From Paenibacillus macerans (GTDB taxonomy: Bacteria > Bacillota > Bacilli > Paenibacillales > Paenibacillaceae): a stretch of 64,000 bases of DNA. The stretch is taken from positions 496,001 through 560,000 of the forward strand of contig NZ_UGSI01000001.1 in assembly GCF_900454495.1 (NCBI RefSeq), in the 5' to 3' direction. Positions within the stretch are counted from its first letter, which is position 1, and every line of letters starts with the position of its first letter. Below are positions 16,165 to 24,546 of the stretch, piece by piece. Under the pieces are notes generated by a model that saw nothing but the letters and a program-made list of their open reading frames with translations, had not been told where the DNA came from and ran no database searches. The translations under genes were made by a program, and so were the position numbers.

Positions 16165-17423
16165 TATTTTTGGAAATCAGCCGGGCAGCTTTTATGATCG
16201 CATTTTTCCTGTATTGCGCTGCCTTTATTTTTTATATCGTTGCCGTGACCGGGAAAACGTGGAGAAACCGCGACCCGAAGCGGCATGAGCAAAAATGGGG
16301 CCGCATCTCGTTTGCGGCCTCCTCGTTGGGCCTCGTCTCGCATTTAGTCTATTGCGGAACGCGCTGGGCCTACAGCGGGCATGTGCCGGTCAGCAATATG
16401 TACGAGTTCATGACGTTTTTGTCGATGATGATTATGATCGCCTTTACGGTCGTCTTTTTGATCTACCGCAAAATTTTGCTCGGCGTGTTCGCGCTTCCGC
16501 TGGCGATTATCATTATGGCCTATGCCGCCGTGTTTCCGCAGGAGGTTCAGCCGCTGATTCCTTCGCTGCGCTCCATTTGGCTGTATATCCATGTCACGCT
16601 GGCGGCTACGGGAGAATCTTTTTTTGCCGTCGGCTTTATCGCCGGATTAATGTATTTGCTGCGGGTCATCGACTTTAGAGGAACCGATAAATCCGCGCGC
16701 CGGCAAAAACGGTGGATTGAATTTACGTTTTTTTCGATTATGATAGTAGTGGGCTTTCTTGTTTCCGTATTCGCTTTCCGGGCTGCCGGATATGAAGCGG
16801 TGTTCATACAAAATGAGACAAAGATTGACAGCCAAGTACAAGGGGATAGTACAATAGGAAAAGAAGTTTATCAACTTCCGCCGATCGTAGCACCGTATCA
16901 TAGCGAACCTGAGCAAATCAAACCGTTTTTGGGAATGGCGCAGCCTTTGTTCGAGGCCCCTTCCTGGATGAACGGCGCCAATGCCGGACGCAAGCTGAAT
17001 ACGATCATCTGGGCAATATTAACGGGAGCGGTGCTTTATGTACTGATTCGTGCGCTCCTTCGCAAACCGCTGGCTCAGGCGCTGACTCCGGCGGTGCGGG
17101 CCATCGATCCGGACGACCTGGATGAAATCAGCTATCGGGCGATCGCGATCGGGTTTCCGATCTTTACCCTGGGCGCGCTTGTGTTTGCGATGATCTGGGC
17201 GCAGCAGGCCTGGGGAAGATTTTGGGGTTGGGATCCGAAGGAAGTATGGGCCCTGATTACATGGCTGTTCTACAGCGCGTATCTGCACCTTCGTTTATCG
17301 AGGGGCTTTCAAGGCCGCCGGGCTTCCTGGCTAGCGGTTTTGGGTTTCCTCGTGGTCATGTTCACATTGGTAGGGGTTAACCTGGTTATCGCCGGCCTGC
17401 ATTCTTATGCGGGCACCGATTAA
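16161..17423 (+). CDS. resC: cytochrome c biogenesis protein ResC (CcsA family)
   Basis: Heme-handling membrane protein of cytochrome c maturation system II. 420 residues, about eight membrane helices, with the tryptophan-rich heme-binding signature WGRFWGWDPKEVWALITW near residues 350-370 and flanking histidines (AYLHLRLSRG, AGLHSYAG). Overlaps resB by four bases. In the middle (about 220-270) is a hydrophilic extracytoplasmic insert. Confidence 0.95.
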   Translation: MIFLEISRAAFMIAFFLYCAAFIFYIVAVTGKTWRNRDPKRHEQKWGRISFAASSLGLVSHLVYCGTRWAYSGHVPVSNMYEFMTFLSMMIMIAFTVVFLIYRKILLGVFALPLAIIIMAYAAVFPQEVQPLIPSLRSIWLYIHVTLAATGESFFAVGFIAGLMYLLRVIDFRGTDKSARRQKRWIEFTFFSIMIVVGFLVSVFAFRAAGYEAVFIQNETKIDSQVQGDSTIGKEVYQLPPIVAPYHSEPEQIKPFLGMAQPLFEAPSWMNGANAGRKLNTIIWAILTGAVLYVLIRALLRKPLAQALTPAVRAIDPDDLDEISYRAIAIGFPIFTLGALVFAMIWAQQAWGRFWGWDPKEVWALITWLFYSAYLHLRLSRGFQGRRASWLAVLGFLVVMFTLVGVNLVIAGLHSYAGTD

Positions 17424-17485
17424 ATAGCAGCAAATCAAATGGAAGCTCACGCGCAATAGGTAAGAAGATGAAGGGGTTGTTGTTA

Positions 17486-18202
17486 ATGTCAGATGAAACG
17501 AACCGCATTTTGGTAGTCGACGATGAGGAAAGAATCCGCCGGCTGCTTAAAATGTATTTGGAAAAAGAAGGCTACGACATCGATGAGGCCGAGGATGGCG
17601 AAACGGCTTTGAAAAAAGCGACGGTCAACGACTACGGGTTGATCGTGCTTGATGTTATGCTGCCGGGAATCGACGGGGTCGAAGTTTGCAGCCGCCTGAG
17701 ACAGATCAAATCGACGCCGGTGCTGATGCTGACGGCCAAGGGCGAGGAAATCAACCGGGTTCAGGGATTTGAGGTGGGCGCCGACGATTACGTCGTCAAG
17801 CCGTTTAGCCCCAGAGAGGTGATTTACCGGGTGAAAGCGATCATGCGCCGGGCCTCGGCGACAGCCTATTTGTCCAAAGAAAGCGGGACTAGCAACAATA
17901 TCGTGTTTCCTCATCTCGTCATCGAGCATGACGCTCACCGGGTTACGGCAAGCGGCCAGGAGGTCAGCCTGACGCCTAAAGAATATGAGCTTCTGCATTA
18001 TTTGGCGGTTTCCCCGGATAAAGTGTTTTCCCGGGAGGAACTGCTGAAGGACGTCTGGAACTATGAATTTTTCGGCGACCTGCGGACGGTCGACACCCAC
18101 GTAAAGCGGCTGCGGGAGAAGCTCAACAAGGTTTCGCCGGAAGCCGCCGCGATGATCACTACCGTATGGGGCGTGGGCTACAAGCTGGAGGTCGCGAAGT
18201 AA
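17486..18202 (+). CDS. resD: redox response regulator ResD
   Basis: OmpR-family regulator of aerobic and anaerobic respiration genes. 238 residues: receiver domain with VVDDEERIRRLLKMYL, phospho-acceptor D56 in LIVLDVMLPG, the conserved K in DDYVVKPFSPREV, and a C-terminal winged helix (LTPKEYELLHYLA, VDTHVKRLREKL, VWGVGYKLE). ATG 17486 is preferred over 17468, since AAGGGG is then about 9 bases away and homology starts at TNRILVVDDE. resE follows with no gap. Confidence 0.95.
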   Translation: MSDETNRILVVDDEERIRRLLKMYLEKEGYDIDEAEDGETALKKATVNDYGLIVLDVMLPGIDGVEVCSRLRQIKSTPVLMLTAKGEEINRVQGFEVGADDYVVKPFSPREVIYRVKAIMRRASATAYLSKESGTSNNIVFPHLVIEHDAHRVTASGQEVSLTPKEYELLHYLAVSPDKVFSREELLKDVWNYEFFGDLRTVDTHVKRLREKLNKVSPEAAAMITTVWGVGYKLEVAK

Positions 18203-19639
18203 GTGAATTTCTGGAGAACGCTGGTCGGCAAGCTTTGGATCACGATAACCTGCCTCGTTGCTTGCGTGTTGATGTTGATGGGGTTGTTTCTGCTGCCTTA
18301 CATCGATACGAATTTCACCAATTCCGGAGCCGTGAAGAGACTGTTTGTCATCGTCGCGATGATCGGGTTCTCGCTTACGACGTTTTTTGCGTTGTTTCTG
18401 TTCACAAAAATCACGCAGCCGATGCAGAAGCTGATTCAGGCTACCGATTCGGTGCGCAAAGGCAAATACGATACCCGTCTTTCGCTGAGAACGAGCGACG
18501 AAATCGGTGAATTGGCGATTGCGTTCAACCATATGGCGGAAGAGTTGGAAAATACGATCCGCAGCCTCAGGCACGAGAAGGAGCATTTGTCCAGCGTGCT
18601 GCGCAGCATGAATGACGCGGTCATTACGCTGGACCGGGAAGGCGCCGTCATCTTGACGAACCCGCCGGGGGATCAAATCCTCAGCATGTGGGGAGATTTG
18701 GATGAAGAAGACGCCCGCTTCGAAATAGGCGGAGAAGACGCCGGGGGAAGGTTGGCGCCGCAGCCGCTGCTGCAGATGTTTCGCCGGGTGCTGGACCGGG
18801 AAGGCGACCAGCGGATGAACGTGCATGTCATGAAAGGCGTGTGGTCGGTCCATATGGCCCCCTTGTCGTCGGACGGGGAAATCCGCGGCGCGGTCGCCGT
18901 CCTGCGCGACGTTACCGAAGAGGTGCGCCTGGAGAAGATGCGCCGGGATTTTGTGGCCAACGTCTCGCACGAAATCCGCACGCCGCTGTCGATGATGCAG
19001 GGGTACAGCGAAGCTTTGCTGGACGGGATGGCGGCTTCTCCCGAGGAAAGCGCGGAACTGGCGCGGGTGATCCATGAGGAATCGCTGAGAATGGGCCGGC
19101 TTGTCCATGATCTGCTCGACCTTGCCCGGATGGAAGCGGGGCATATCGATATGGACAAGCGGCCGGTCGATTTTCGCGGGCTTGCCGAGCGGGTGTACCG
19201 CAAGTTCATGGTCCGGGCCAAAGAGCATGGCATCGATCTGAAGCTTGAGTTGGGCGAAGGCCCGCTTTGCCTGGAAGCGGACGAAGACCGGATGGAGCAG
19301 GTGCTCACCAATCTGCTGGACAACGCTTTCCGGCATACGCCGGAAGGGGGGACGATCGGCATTTCGGAGGCCATCCGGAACGGCGAGCCCGGCAAAGAGC
19401 TGCACATTTCGATTAAGGACAGCGGGGTGGGGATTCCAAGCGACGATCTGCCGTTTATTTTCGAGCGTTTTTACAAGGCGGACAAAGCCCGGGTGCGCGG
19501 AGAGAACGGGGGAACGGGACTGGGCCTCTCCATCGTGAAGAACATCATCGACGCCCATCACGGTTCGATTCGCGCCGAAAGCGGCGTCGGCAAAGGCACC
19601 GTTTTTCACATCGCGCTCCCTGTCGAAACGGGACAATAA
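18203..19639 (+). CDS. resE: sensor histidine kinase ResE
   Basis: Membrane kinase partner of ResD. 478 residues. Seen: TM1 about 11-33, TM2 about 46-68, HAMP about 70-120, a PAS-like domain about 125-240, HisKA with the phospho-acceptor H256 in SHEIRTPLS, and the HATPase domain with N box (LTNLLDNAFRHTPEGG), DSGVGIP and GTGLGLSIV. GTG start directly follows the resD stop. Only about a dozen residues lie between the two membrane segments, so it has practically no extracytoplasmic sensor domain; B. subtilis ResE (589 residues, as recalled) has one. Signal input is therefore probably through the PAS domain or membrane. Confidence 0.93.
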   Translation: MNFWRTLVGKLWITITCLVACVLMLMGLFLLPYIDTNFTNSGAVKRLFVIVAMIGFSLTTFFALFLFTKITQPMQKLIQATDSVRKGKYDTRLSLRTSDEIGELAIAFNHMAEELENTIRSLRHEKEHLSSVLRSMNDAVITLDREGAVILTNPPGDQILSMWGDLDEEDARFEIGGEDAGGRLAPQPLLQMFRRVLDREGDQRMNVHVMKGVWSVHMAPLSSDGEIRGAVAVLRDVTEEVRLEKMRRDFVANVSHEIRTPLSMMQGYSEALLDGMAASPEESAELARVIHEESLRMGRLVHDLLDLARMEAGHIDMDKRPVDFRGLAERVYRKFMVRAKEHGIDLKLELGEGPLCLEADEDRMEQVLTNLLDNAFRHTPEGGTIGISEAIRNGEPGKELHISIKDSGVGIPSDDLPFIFERFYKADKARVRGENGGTGLGLSIVKNIIDAHHGSIRAESGVGKGTVFHIALPVETGQ

Positions 19640-19648
19640 TCGTAAAAA

Positions 19649-19683
19649 GAAAAACATCCTTCGCAAGAGAAGGATGTTTTTTT
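19649..19683. terminator. bidirectional terminator between resE and serA
   Basis: AAAACATCCTT and AAGGATGTTTT arms around CGCAAGAG, with A-run on the 5' side and T-run on the 3' side, so it can serve both resE (plus) and serA (minus). Confidence 0.9.
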
Positions 19684-19721
19684 GTTGAATACCGCAGATA
19701 AATCTTGTTCACCGTGGAACA

Positions 19722-21311
19722 TTATTCAAAAATAATTTGCAGCGCCTTATTCAGTTCGGGCAGCTTCGTCAGATCGTCAAGCACTTCTTTCGTCACGGCC
19801 TTGTCCACCGTCAATACCATGATCGCTTCCCCGCCGACCAGCTTGCGGCCGACCTGCATGGAGGCGATATTGACGTCGTTTTTGCCGAGCAGGGTGCCGA
19901 CGTTGCCGATAATCCCCGGTTTGTCATTGTGCGAAATGAAGATCAGATGCCCTTCCGGAGCAACGTCGACCGGGAACTTGTCGATTTGCACGATGCGGGC
20001 TCCGTAACCGTTAAGCAGCGTGCCGGCGATCCGGCGTTCCGCGCCGTCCTGCGTTTTCAGGGTGGCGCTGATCAGGTTGGTGAAGCCTTTCGTCGCCGAA
20101 GCCTGGGACACGACAACGTTAATGTCGCGGACTTTCGCCAGATGCATGGAGTTGACGATATTTACGTCGCTGCCGAAATGGCGGGACAATACGCCCTTGA
20201 TGATGTAGCGCGTAAGCGGCTGCGTATCCACCTCGGCCAGGTCGCCGGCGTAATCGACGTGAATTTCTTTGACCGCCTGATTGTTAAGCTGGGACAGGAA
20301 CACGCCGATTTTTTCGCCAAGCTCGAAATAAGGCTGCAGCTTGTTCATAACGCTAGGTGCGACAGGCGGCATGTTGACGGCGTTTTTAAACGGCTCGCTG
20401 CGCAGAATATGCAGCACCTGCTCCGACACGTCGATCGCAACGTTTTCTTGAGCCTCCACCGTGGAAGCGCCAAGGTGAGGCGTGACGATGATTTTCGGAT
20501 GGTGCAGGAAAGGATGATCCGCTTCCGGCGGTTCTTTTTCGAAGACGTCAAAGGCGGCGCCGGCCACGATCCCTTGATCGATCGCTTCAACCAGCGCCTG
20601 CTCGTCGACGATGCCGCCGCGGGCGCAGTTGATGATCCGCATGCCTTTTTTCATCACTTCAAATTGCGGACGGGCGATCATATGCTTGGTTTCCGGCGTC
20701 AGCGGCGTGTGGACCGTAATAAAGTCGGCGTTTCTAACGATGTCGTCGACCGTGGCCAGCTTGACCCCAAGCTTCTCGGCGCGATCTTCCGTCAGGAACG
20801 GATCGTAGCCTAAAATCTCCATCCCGAACGCCTTGGCGCGTTTGGCCACCTCGCTGCCGATCCGGCCCATGCCGAGCACGCCCAGCGTTTTGTTGCGCAG
20901 CTCGACGCCGAGGAACTTGCGGTCCCACTGGCCCGAGATCGTTTTGGCGTAGGCCTGCGGGATATGGCGGGCGAGCGCCATCATCATGGCGAAGGCGTGT
21001 TCGCAGGTCGTGATCGTGTTGCCGTCCGGCGCGTTAATCACGATGATGCCGCGTTTCGTGGCGGCTTCCAGGTCGATGTTGTCGACCCCGACTCCTGCGC
21101 GGCCGATCACCTTCAAGCGGGAAGCGGCGGCCATGATTTTTTCGGTGACCTTCGTTTGGCTGCGCACCAGCAAACCGTCATACTCGGCGATGATTTGTAC
21201 AAGCTCGTCCTCGCTGAGTCCCGTTTTCTTCTCGACCGCGATGTCGTCTGCATCCATCAGCTGCTGAATCCCCATATCGCTGATCGGATCCGATACTAAA
21301 ACTTTAAACAT
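19722..21311 (-). CDS. serA: D-3-phosphoglycerate dehydrogenase
   Basis: First enzyme of serine synthesis: oxidises 3-phosphoglycerate with NAD. 529 residues, the long form. Seen: substrate domain at the N-terminus (MFKVLVSDPIS, DGLLVRSQTKV), nucleotide domain GVLGMGRIGSEVAKRAKAFGM near 145, INCARGGIVDE with catalytic R and E, and VTPHLGASTVEAQENV with catalytic H; then the ASB domain and a C-terminal ACT domain (HNDKPGIIGNVGTLLGK) for serine feedback. AGGAGG lies 7 bases upstream of ATG 21311. The frame stays open 53 codons further upstream through a 66-bp tandem repeat. A T-box leader lies upstream. Confidence 0.96.
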   Translation of the reverse strand: MFKVLVSDPISDMGIQQLMDADDIAVEKKTGLSEDELVQIIAEYDGLLVRSQTKVTEKIMAAASRLKVIGRAGVGVDNIDLEAATKRGIIVINAPDGNTITTCEHAFAMMMALARHIPQAYAKTISGQWDRKFLGVELRNKTLGVLGMGRIGSEVAKRAKAFGMEILGYDPFLTEDRAEKLGVKLATVDDIVRNADFITVHTPLTPETKHMIARPQFEVMKKGMRIINCARGGIVDEQALVEAIDQGIVAGAAFDVFEKEPPEADHPFLHHPKIIVTPHLGASTVEAQENVAIDVSEQVLHILRSEPFKNAVNMPPVAPSVMNKLQPYFELGEKIGVFLSQLNNQAVKEIHVDYAGDLAEVDTQPLTRYIIKGVLSRHFGSDVNIVNSMHLAKVRDINVVVSQASATKGFTNLISATLKTQDGAERRIAGTLLNGYGARIVQIDKFPVDVAPEGHLIFISHNDKPGIIGNVGTLLGKNDVNIASMQVGRKLVGGEAIMVLTVDKAVTKEVLDDLTKLPELNKALQIIFE

Positions 21312-21326
21312 GTTTGAACCTCCTAA

Positions 21327-21459
21327 AAGTTTTGTATAGCAAGGCTTCCTCGAAAGTTCTTCGTACAAAACTTCCTTCGGAAGCATAAGCTTAAGTTTTG
21401 TATAGCAAGGCTTCCTCGAAAGTTCGCCGTAAAAAACTCTCTTCGGAAGCATAAGCTTA
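21327..21459. repeat. 66-bp tandem duplication in the serA leader
   Basis: Two near-identical units (21327-21392 and 21393-21459), each starting AAGTTTTGTATAGCAAGGCT and ending CTTCGGAAGCATAAGCTTA. The first unit is exactly 22 codons, so it keeps the minus-strand frame that runs into serA. The AAGCTTATGCTTCCGAAG end (minus strand) also occurs in the dispersed repeat at 30736-30755. Confidence 0.85.
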
Positions 21460-21557
21460 CGGTAGTGCATTAGCGCTTTTTTTCGTTACTGCAGAAAAGA
21501 ATGGAGATAATGGGGGGCGCCCCACAAGATGCCAGCCCATAAAAGGGCGTGCGGGCA

Positions 21558-21830
21558 TTAAAAAAACTCCCGATCCGCACACTACTTCCGTAGTAAGGGA
21601 CGAGAGTTGTTCGTGGTACCACCCTAATTCGCTGCGCCTTCGCAGAAGCAGCCTCATTTGTCATCGCTGACAGACTGATAACGGAGTTCACCGACTGCGC
21701 CTACTGAACGTTCAACGCAGTGACTCAGGATCGCTAAAGTTCATCGTTCCGCTACCGGTTTGCAGCACCACCGGCTCTCTGGGAGCTTTCCGACAACTTC
21801 CTTCCTTCAAAGCCTTTCGTCAAATGTAAT
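21558..21830 (-). promoter_or_regulatory. T-box riboswitch, serine specifier, for serA
   Basis: The minus strand carries the invariant T-box AGGGTGGTACCACG (forward 21612-21625). A terminator stem follows: ACTCTCGTCC-like arm near 21602-21611, pairing with CGGATCGGGAGT near 21566-21577, then seven T. Upstream is a Stem I with the AGAGAG element and a GGTGGTGCTGCAAACC apical region. The triplet just before GATCCTGAGT, where the specifier sits in known T-boxes, is AGC (forward 21733-21735), a serine codon. Uncharged tRNA-Ser would favour antitermination and serA expression. Stem assignment was made by eye. Confidence 0.9.
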
Positions 21831-21837
21831 TTTTCAT

Positions 21838-21867
21838 AATGTAACACGCCCCGCCTCAAGGTGTCAA
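21838..21867 (-). promoter_or_regulatory. promoter of the serA T-box transcript
   Basis: On the minus strand TTGACA (forward 21862-21867), an 18-base spacer and TACATT (forward 21838-21843) stand just upstream of the T-box Stem I. The -35 is a perfect consensus match. The stretch 21868-22009 holds only a GC-rich CCCGGG inverted repeat near 21898-21922. Confidence 0.75.
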
Positions 21868-22009
21868 CTACTTCCCGAATAAATAGCGGCAATAACCCGG
21901 GCCCGTATCCCGGGGCTTTTGCCAAACTTGAACCCGGCTGATTTTTTGGTTATGATTTTGATAATGTCGAAAAACGTCTGTTATCCCCGGGGAACGGCCG
22001 ATCTTCCGG

Positions 22010-22918
22010 TTAGTATTCCATGAAAATAGGGAGCTCGGGCAGCAGCTCGGACGCATAATACGACGATTTGAAGCGGGAAAATTCATCCCCTTTGACAGCT
22101 TCAGTTTCTGTGACAATTTTCACAATGGAAGACACGGTTTTAAGATTTAAAGCCTTGGCTCGGCCGCTTTTGATCATTTGGTCAATTTTCGCGGTCATGT
22201 CTTGGGGAAGGTAGGCTTCATACCGCTTTTCGCTTTGCATCATATCGGCGACAGCTTTGTTTTTGACGGCCAAGGGATATTTGGACCATTCCTGGACCGG
22301 GATGTTTGCTTTATAATCGAACGTGGCCGGGATTCGACTGTTCGTCTTCGCCGTCCATTTAAGAATCGACGAATAAAATTTATTTTGCGCCTCAAGCCCG
22401 AAGTTTACCGCTTCAACGGTGAACTCGTTTTGTTTCAGCGCAGCCGCGAGCGCTGCTCCTTTTTTGTGTTTTACCGCTCCGGCGCCTTGATTGAACAGCT
22501 TCAAGCTTTTCATATAATCGGTTTGCGCCTCCTTAAGCAGAGGAGAAGAATCGGTTATGTATTGGGCTGCGATCTGCTCATACCCACGGTCGGCAATTTC
22601 GCGGATCTCCTTCAGATAAGCGCTTGATTCGGATGAAGTTGCGTCCTGTTCCAATAGCTCCAGGCGGGAAAGATAGGCTTCCTTAAACTGCTGATACGGC
22701 TGAAAGACAACGTAATAAAAAGAGACCAAATCCTGCTGCTGATAGGAGACGGCCGTTTCCTGCCCCGGCGGCACGACTTTGAGGTAAGCGTATTTTGCTT
22801 CGATTTTTTCCATGCCCGTCTGAAAGCCCCACAGAAACGTGCCGAATCCGACGATCAGCGTGAACAGAAAGCCCATGATAAAAAACGCTTCCTGACGGGT
22901 ATTTTTTTTGCTGTTCAT
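22010..22918 (-). CDS. membrane-anchored protein of unknown function
   Basis: Not recognised. 302 residues with an uncleaved N-terminal membrane segment (about 11-32, FFIMGFLFTLIVGFGTFLWGF) and a mostly helical, charged remainder (LSRLELLEQDATSSESSAYLKEI and similar), so probably anchored with its bulk outside the cytoplasm. GTAAGGAGGAATTCATA gives a strong ribosome site for ATG 22918; upstream ATGs lack one. Convergent to nothing and divergent from the CPBP gene at 22978, with only 59 bases between the starts, so promoters must overlap. It occupies the position of ypbF/ypbG genes near serA in B. subtilis, but no similarity can be claimed. Confidence 0.8.
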   Translation of the reverse strand: MNSKKNTRQEAFFIMGFLFTLIVGFGTFLWGFQTGMEKIEAKYAYLKVVPPGQETAVSYQQQDLVSFYYVVFQPYQQFKEAYLSRLELLEQDATSSESSAYLKEIREIADRGYEQIAAQYITDSSPLLKEAQTDYMKSLKLFNQGAGAVKHKKGAALAAALKQNEFTVEAVNFGLEAQNKFYSSILKWTAKTNSRIPATFDYKANIPVQEWSKYPLAVKNKAVADMMQSEKRYEAYLPQDMTAKIDQMIKSGRAKALNLKTVSSIVKIVTETEAVKGDEFSRFKSSYYASELLPELPIFMEY

Positions 22919-22977
22919 TATGAATTCCTCCTTACAAATGGTATTGAATAGGCTAGAATAATAATAAAGGACAGGGA

Positions 22978-23583
22978 TTGACAAAAACTATGAAAAAATT
23001 CAAATTCGGCAAGGTGAAGATCCAGAAAGTCGATCCCGGGCAGCTGGACGATCGTTTGCTTTTGATCAATTTATATTTGACGCAAGGGCTTACTTTATTT
23101 ATCGGCTTAATCATCATTTTTTTTCAAAAAAGAAATCCGCTGTCTTTGCTGGCCTGGCCGGAGCATGCCGCATTCCTCTATTGGAGCCTGGGGCTTGCCG
23201 CGGTGATGTTCGGCGCCGATTTTCTGCTCTCCCGGTTTATTTCGGAGGAAAGCATGGATGACGGGGGGATCAACGCCAAGTTGTTCCGGGGCCGCCCGGT
23301 CTGGCATATTGCCGTTATTTCGGCGATGGTCGCCGTCTGTGAAGAACTGCTGTTTCGCGGAGCGATCCAGCATGGCATCGGCGTCTATTGGACGAGCATT
23401 TTGTTCGCCGCCATCCACGTCCGCTACCTGCGGCACTGGATTCCGACCGGATGGGTATTTGCCAGCAGCTACGGGTTAGGATTTATATACATGCAAACCG
23501 GAACGCTATGGGCGCCGATTGTATGCCATTTTCTGATCGATTTCGTATCGGGATTAGTGATCAAATTTCGGAGGGAGTCATGA
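22978..23583 (+). CDS. CPBP-family intramembrane metalloprotease/immunity-type protein (YpbD-like)
   Basis: Polytopic membrane protein of the CPBP (Abi) family, putative intramembrane endopeptidase. 201 residues with about five hydrophobic segments. Seen: E122-E123-x3-R127 (CEELLFRG), H147 in FAAIHVRYL, and a late HFLIDFVSGL motif, which together are the family's predicted active-site residues. TTG 22978 is chosen because AAAGGA lies 6 bases upstream; ATG 22990 is an alternative four codons in. The next gene starts within its stop codon (ATGA), so they form one unit. Substrate unknown. Confidence 0.85.
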   Translation: MTKTMKKFKFGKVKIQKVDPGQLDDRLLLINLYLTQGLTLFIGLIIIFFQKRNPLSLLAWPEHAAFLYWSLGLAAVMFGADFLLSRFISEESMDDGGINAKLFRGRPVWHIAVISAMVAVCEELLFRGAIQHGIGVYWTSILFAAIHVRYLRHWIPTGWVFASSYGLGFIYMQTGTLWAPIVCHFLIDFVSGLVIKFRRES

Positions 23584-23981
23584 GCGAACGTTTGAGTCGA
23601 TTGGAACGTTACGGCCGCGGCAGGTCGAAAACAACGCCAAGAAGCCGCCGCAGCCGCGTTCACCTAGTGGAGAAAACCGAAAAATCCCGGGAAAAGCCAA
23701 GTCCGCCAGACCATAACACAACAGCCGCGGAAGCGGAGGTTCCGTTCGAGATGCCGCGGCTGAGGACCTCGGTTTCGCCCGCTAGGGCGGCATCCGCTTT
23801 GACCGGAACAGAGCAGGACGTTATGGAATTGCCCGCCCGCAGGGAATTGTTTCCTTCGCAAAGGCTGAAATGGACAAGATGGTTTTTTAATTCGCTATTA
23901 TATATATTCGTCATCATTTTAGTTTTTTTGCTGTGGTGGGGGGTCAGCGATTCGCCTTGGGGCCAAAGCCATGGCTTGTGA
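23580..23981 (+). CDS. small basic protein with C-terminal membrane anchor
   Basis: Not recognised. 133 residues: a very basic N-terminus (RLERYGRGRSKTTPRSRRSR), a low-complexity middle, and a single C-terminal membrane helix (FFNSLLYIFVIILVFLLWWGV, about 103-123) with a short outside tail, so a tail-anchored topology. Translation is probably coupled to the CPBP protease gene by the 4-base overlap. It may be a partner or substrate of that protease, by context only. Confidence 0.75.
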   Translation: MSERLSRLERYGRGRSKTTPRSRRSRVHLVEKTEKSREKPSPPDHNTTAAEAEVPFEMPRLRTSVSPARAASALTGTEQDVMELPARRELFPSQRLKWTRWFFNSLLYIFVIILVFLLWWGVSDSPWGQSHGL

Positions 23982-24044
23982 GGTCCGGCCGCTTGTCTCT
24001 CGATTCGAGGAAGGAAACGCAGGGAGCCCGCGCCAAAATGCTGC

Positions 24045-24228
24045 CAAATGCAAAAGTGCAGGCGATTTTCGGTCAAAAGCACTGAAAGTGGCTCACCAAA
24101 TGTAAAAGTGCATTTCATTTTCGGTCCAAAGCATCGTTTTTTGTCGAATGGACTTCAATGGAATGTACTTTTGCATTTCAACAGCATAAAACGGGAGATT
24201 CGCGGGGAAATCAAATGCACTTTTGCAG
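24045..24228. repeat. two direct and two inverted copies of a 16-bp motif
   Basis: CAAATGCAAAAGTGCA (24045-24060) and CAAATGTAAAAGTGCA (24097-24112) are direct copies 52 bases apart, each followed by ATTTTCGGTCMAAAGCA. The reverse complement recurs as TGTACTTTTGCATTT (24164-24178) and ATGCACTTTTGCA (24215-24227). The block can fold as a long imperfect hairpin. The gap 23982-24718 holds no gene; this block and the element at 24245-24546 fill most of it. Confidence 0.75.
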
Positions 24229-24244
24229 TTTACGCCCCTATTCA

Positions 24245-24546
24245 CACTAGCGCCGACAAGATACATTTTCACGCCACCACATTCTAACGGTTGTCACAGC
24301 CGCTATTTGCTCTAATATCGCCGTTTTCGAATTCTAACGGTTGCCATAGCGCTTATTTAGCTAAAACCCGGCGATTTGGGCTCAGATTAGAGCAGATAGC
24401 AGCGCTCGCAACCGTTAAAATTTAGAAAGGGGCTTTTTTGGCAAAATAGCGACTAATACAACCATTAGATTTCTGGCGTGATCTCAAATGGATTAGCGGG
24501 CAAGGTGTACCGGAGATTTTGTGTAGGCGTTAATGCAACGCCAGTG
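24245..24546. mobile_element. 302-bp non-autonomous element (MITE-B copy 1)
   Basis: Bounded by CACTAGCG (24245) and CCAGTG (24541-24546). The right end read inward is CACTGGCGTTGCATTAA, matching the ends of the IS4-type element at 56685. Flanking 9-mers are CCCTATTCA (24236-24244) and CCCTATTGT (24547-24555), seven of nine identical, an aged target duplication. The left end is degenerate after the first 8 bases. Inside are copies of TAACGGTTGYCA in both orientations, shared with the element at 55606. No open reading frame. Confidence 0.75.

Noticed and set aside
17489..19666. 725-codon open frame on the minus strand across resD and resE
   Set aside because: It is the antisense shadow of two well-identified genes; high GC at third positions suppresses stops on the opposite strand. 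It has no recognisable domain and no ribosome site.
24045..24228. Possible CRISPR array
   Set aside because: Only two direct copies, the others inverted, spacers not unique in length, and no cas genes in the window.
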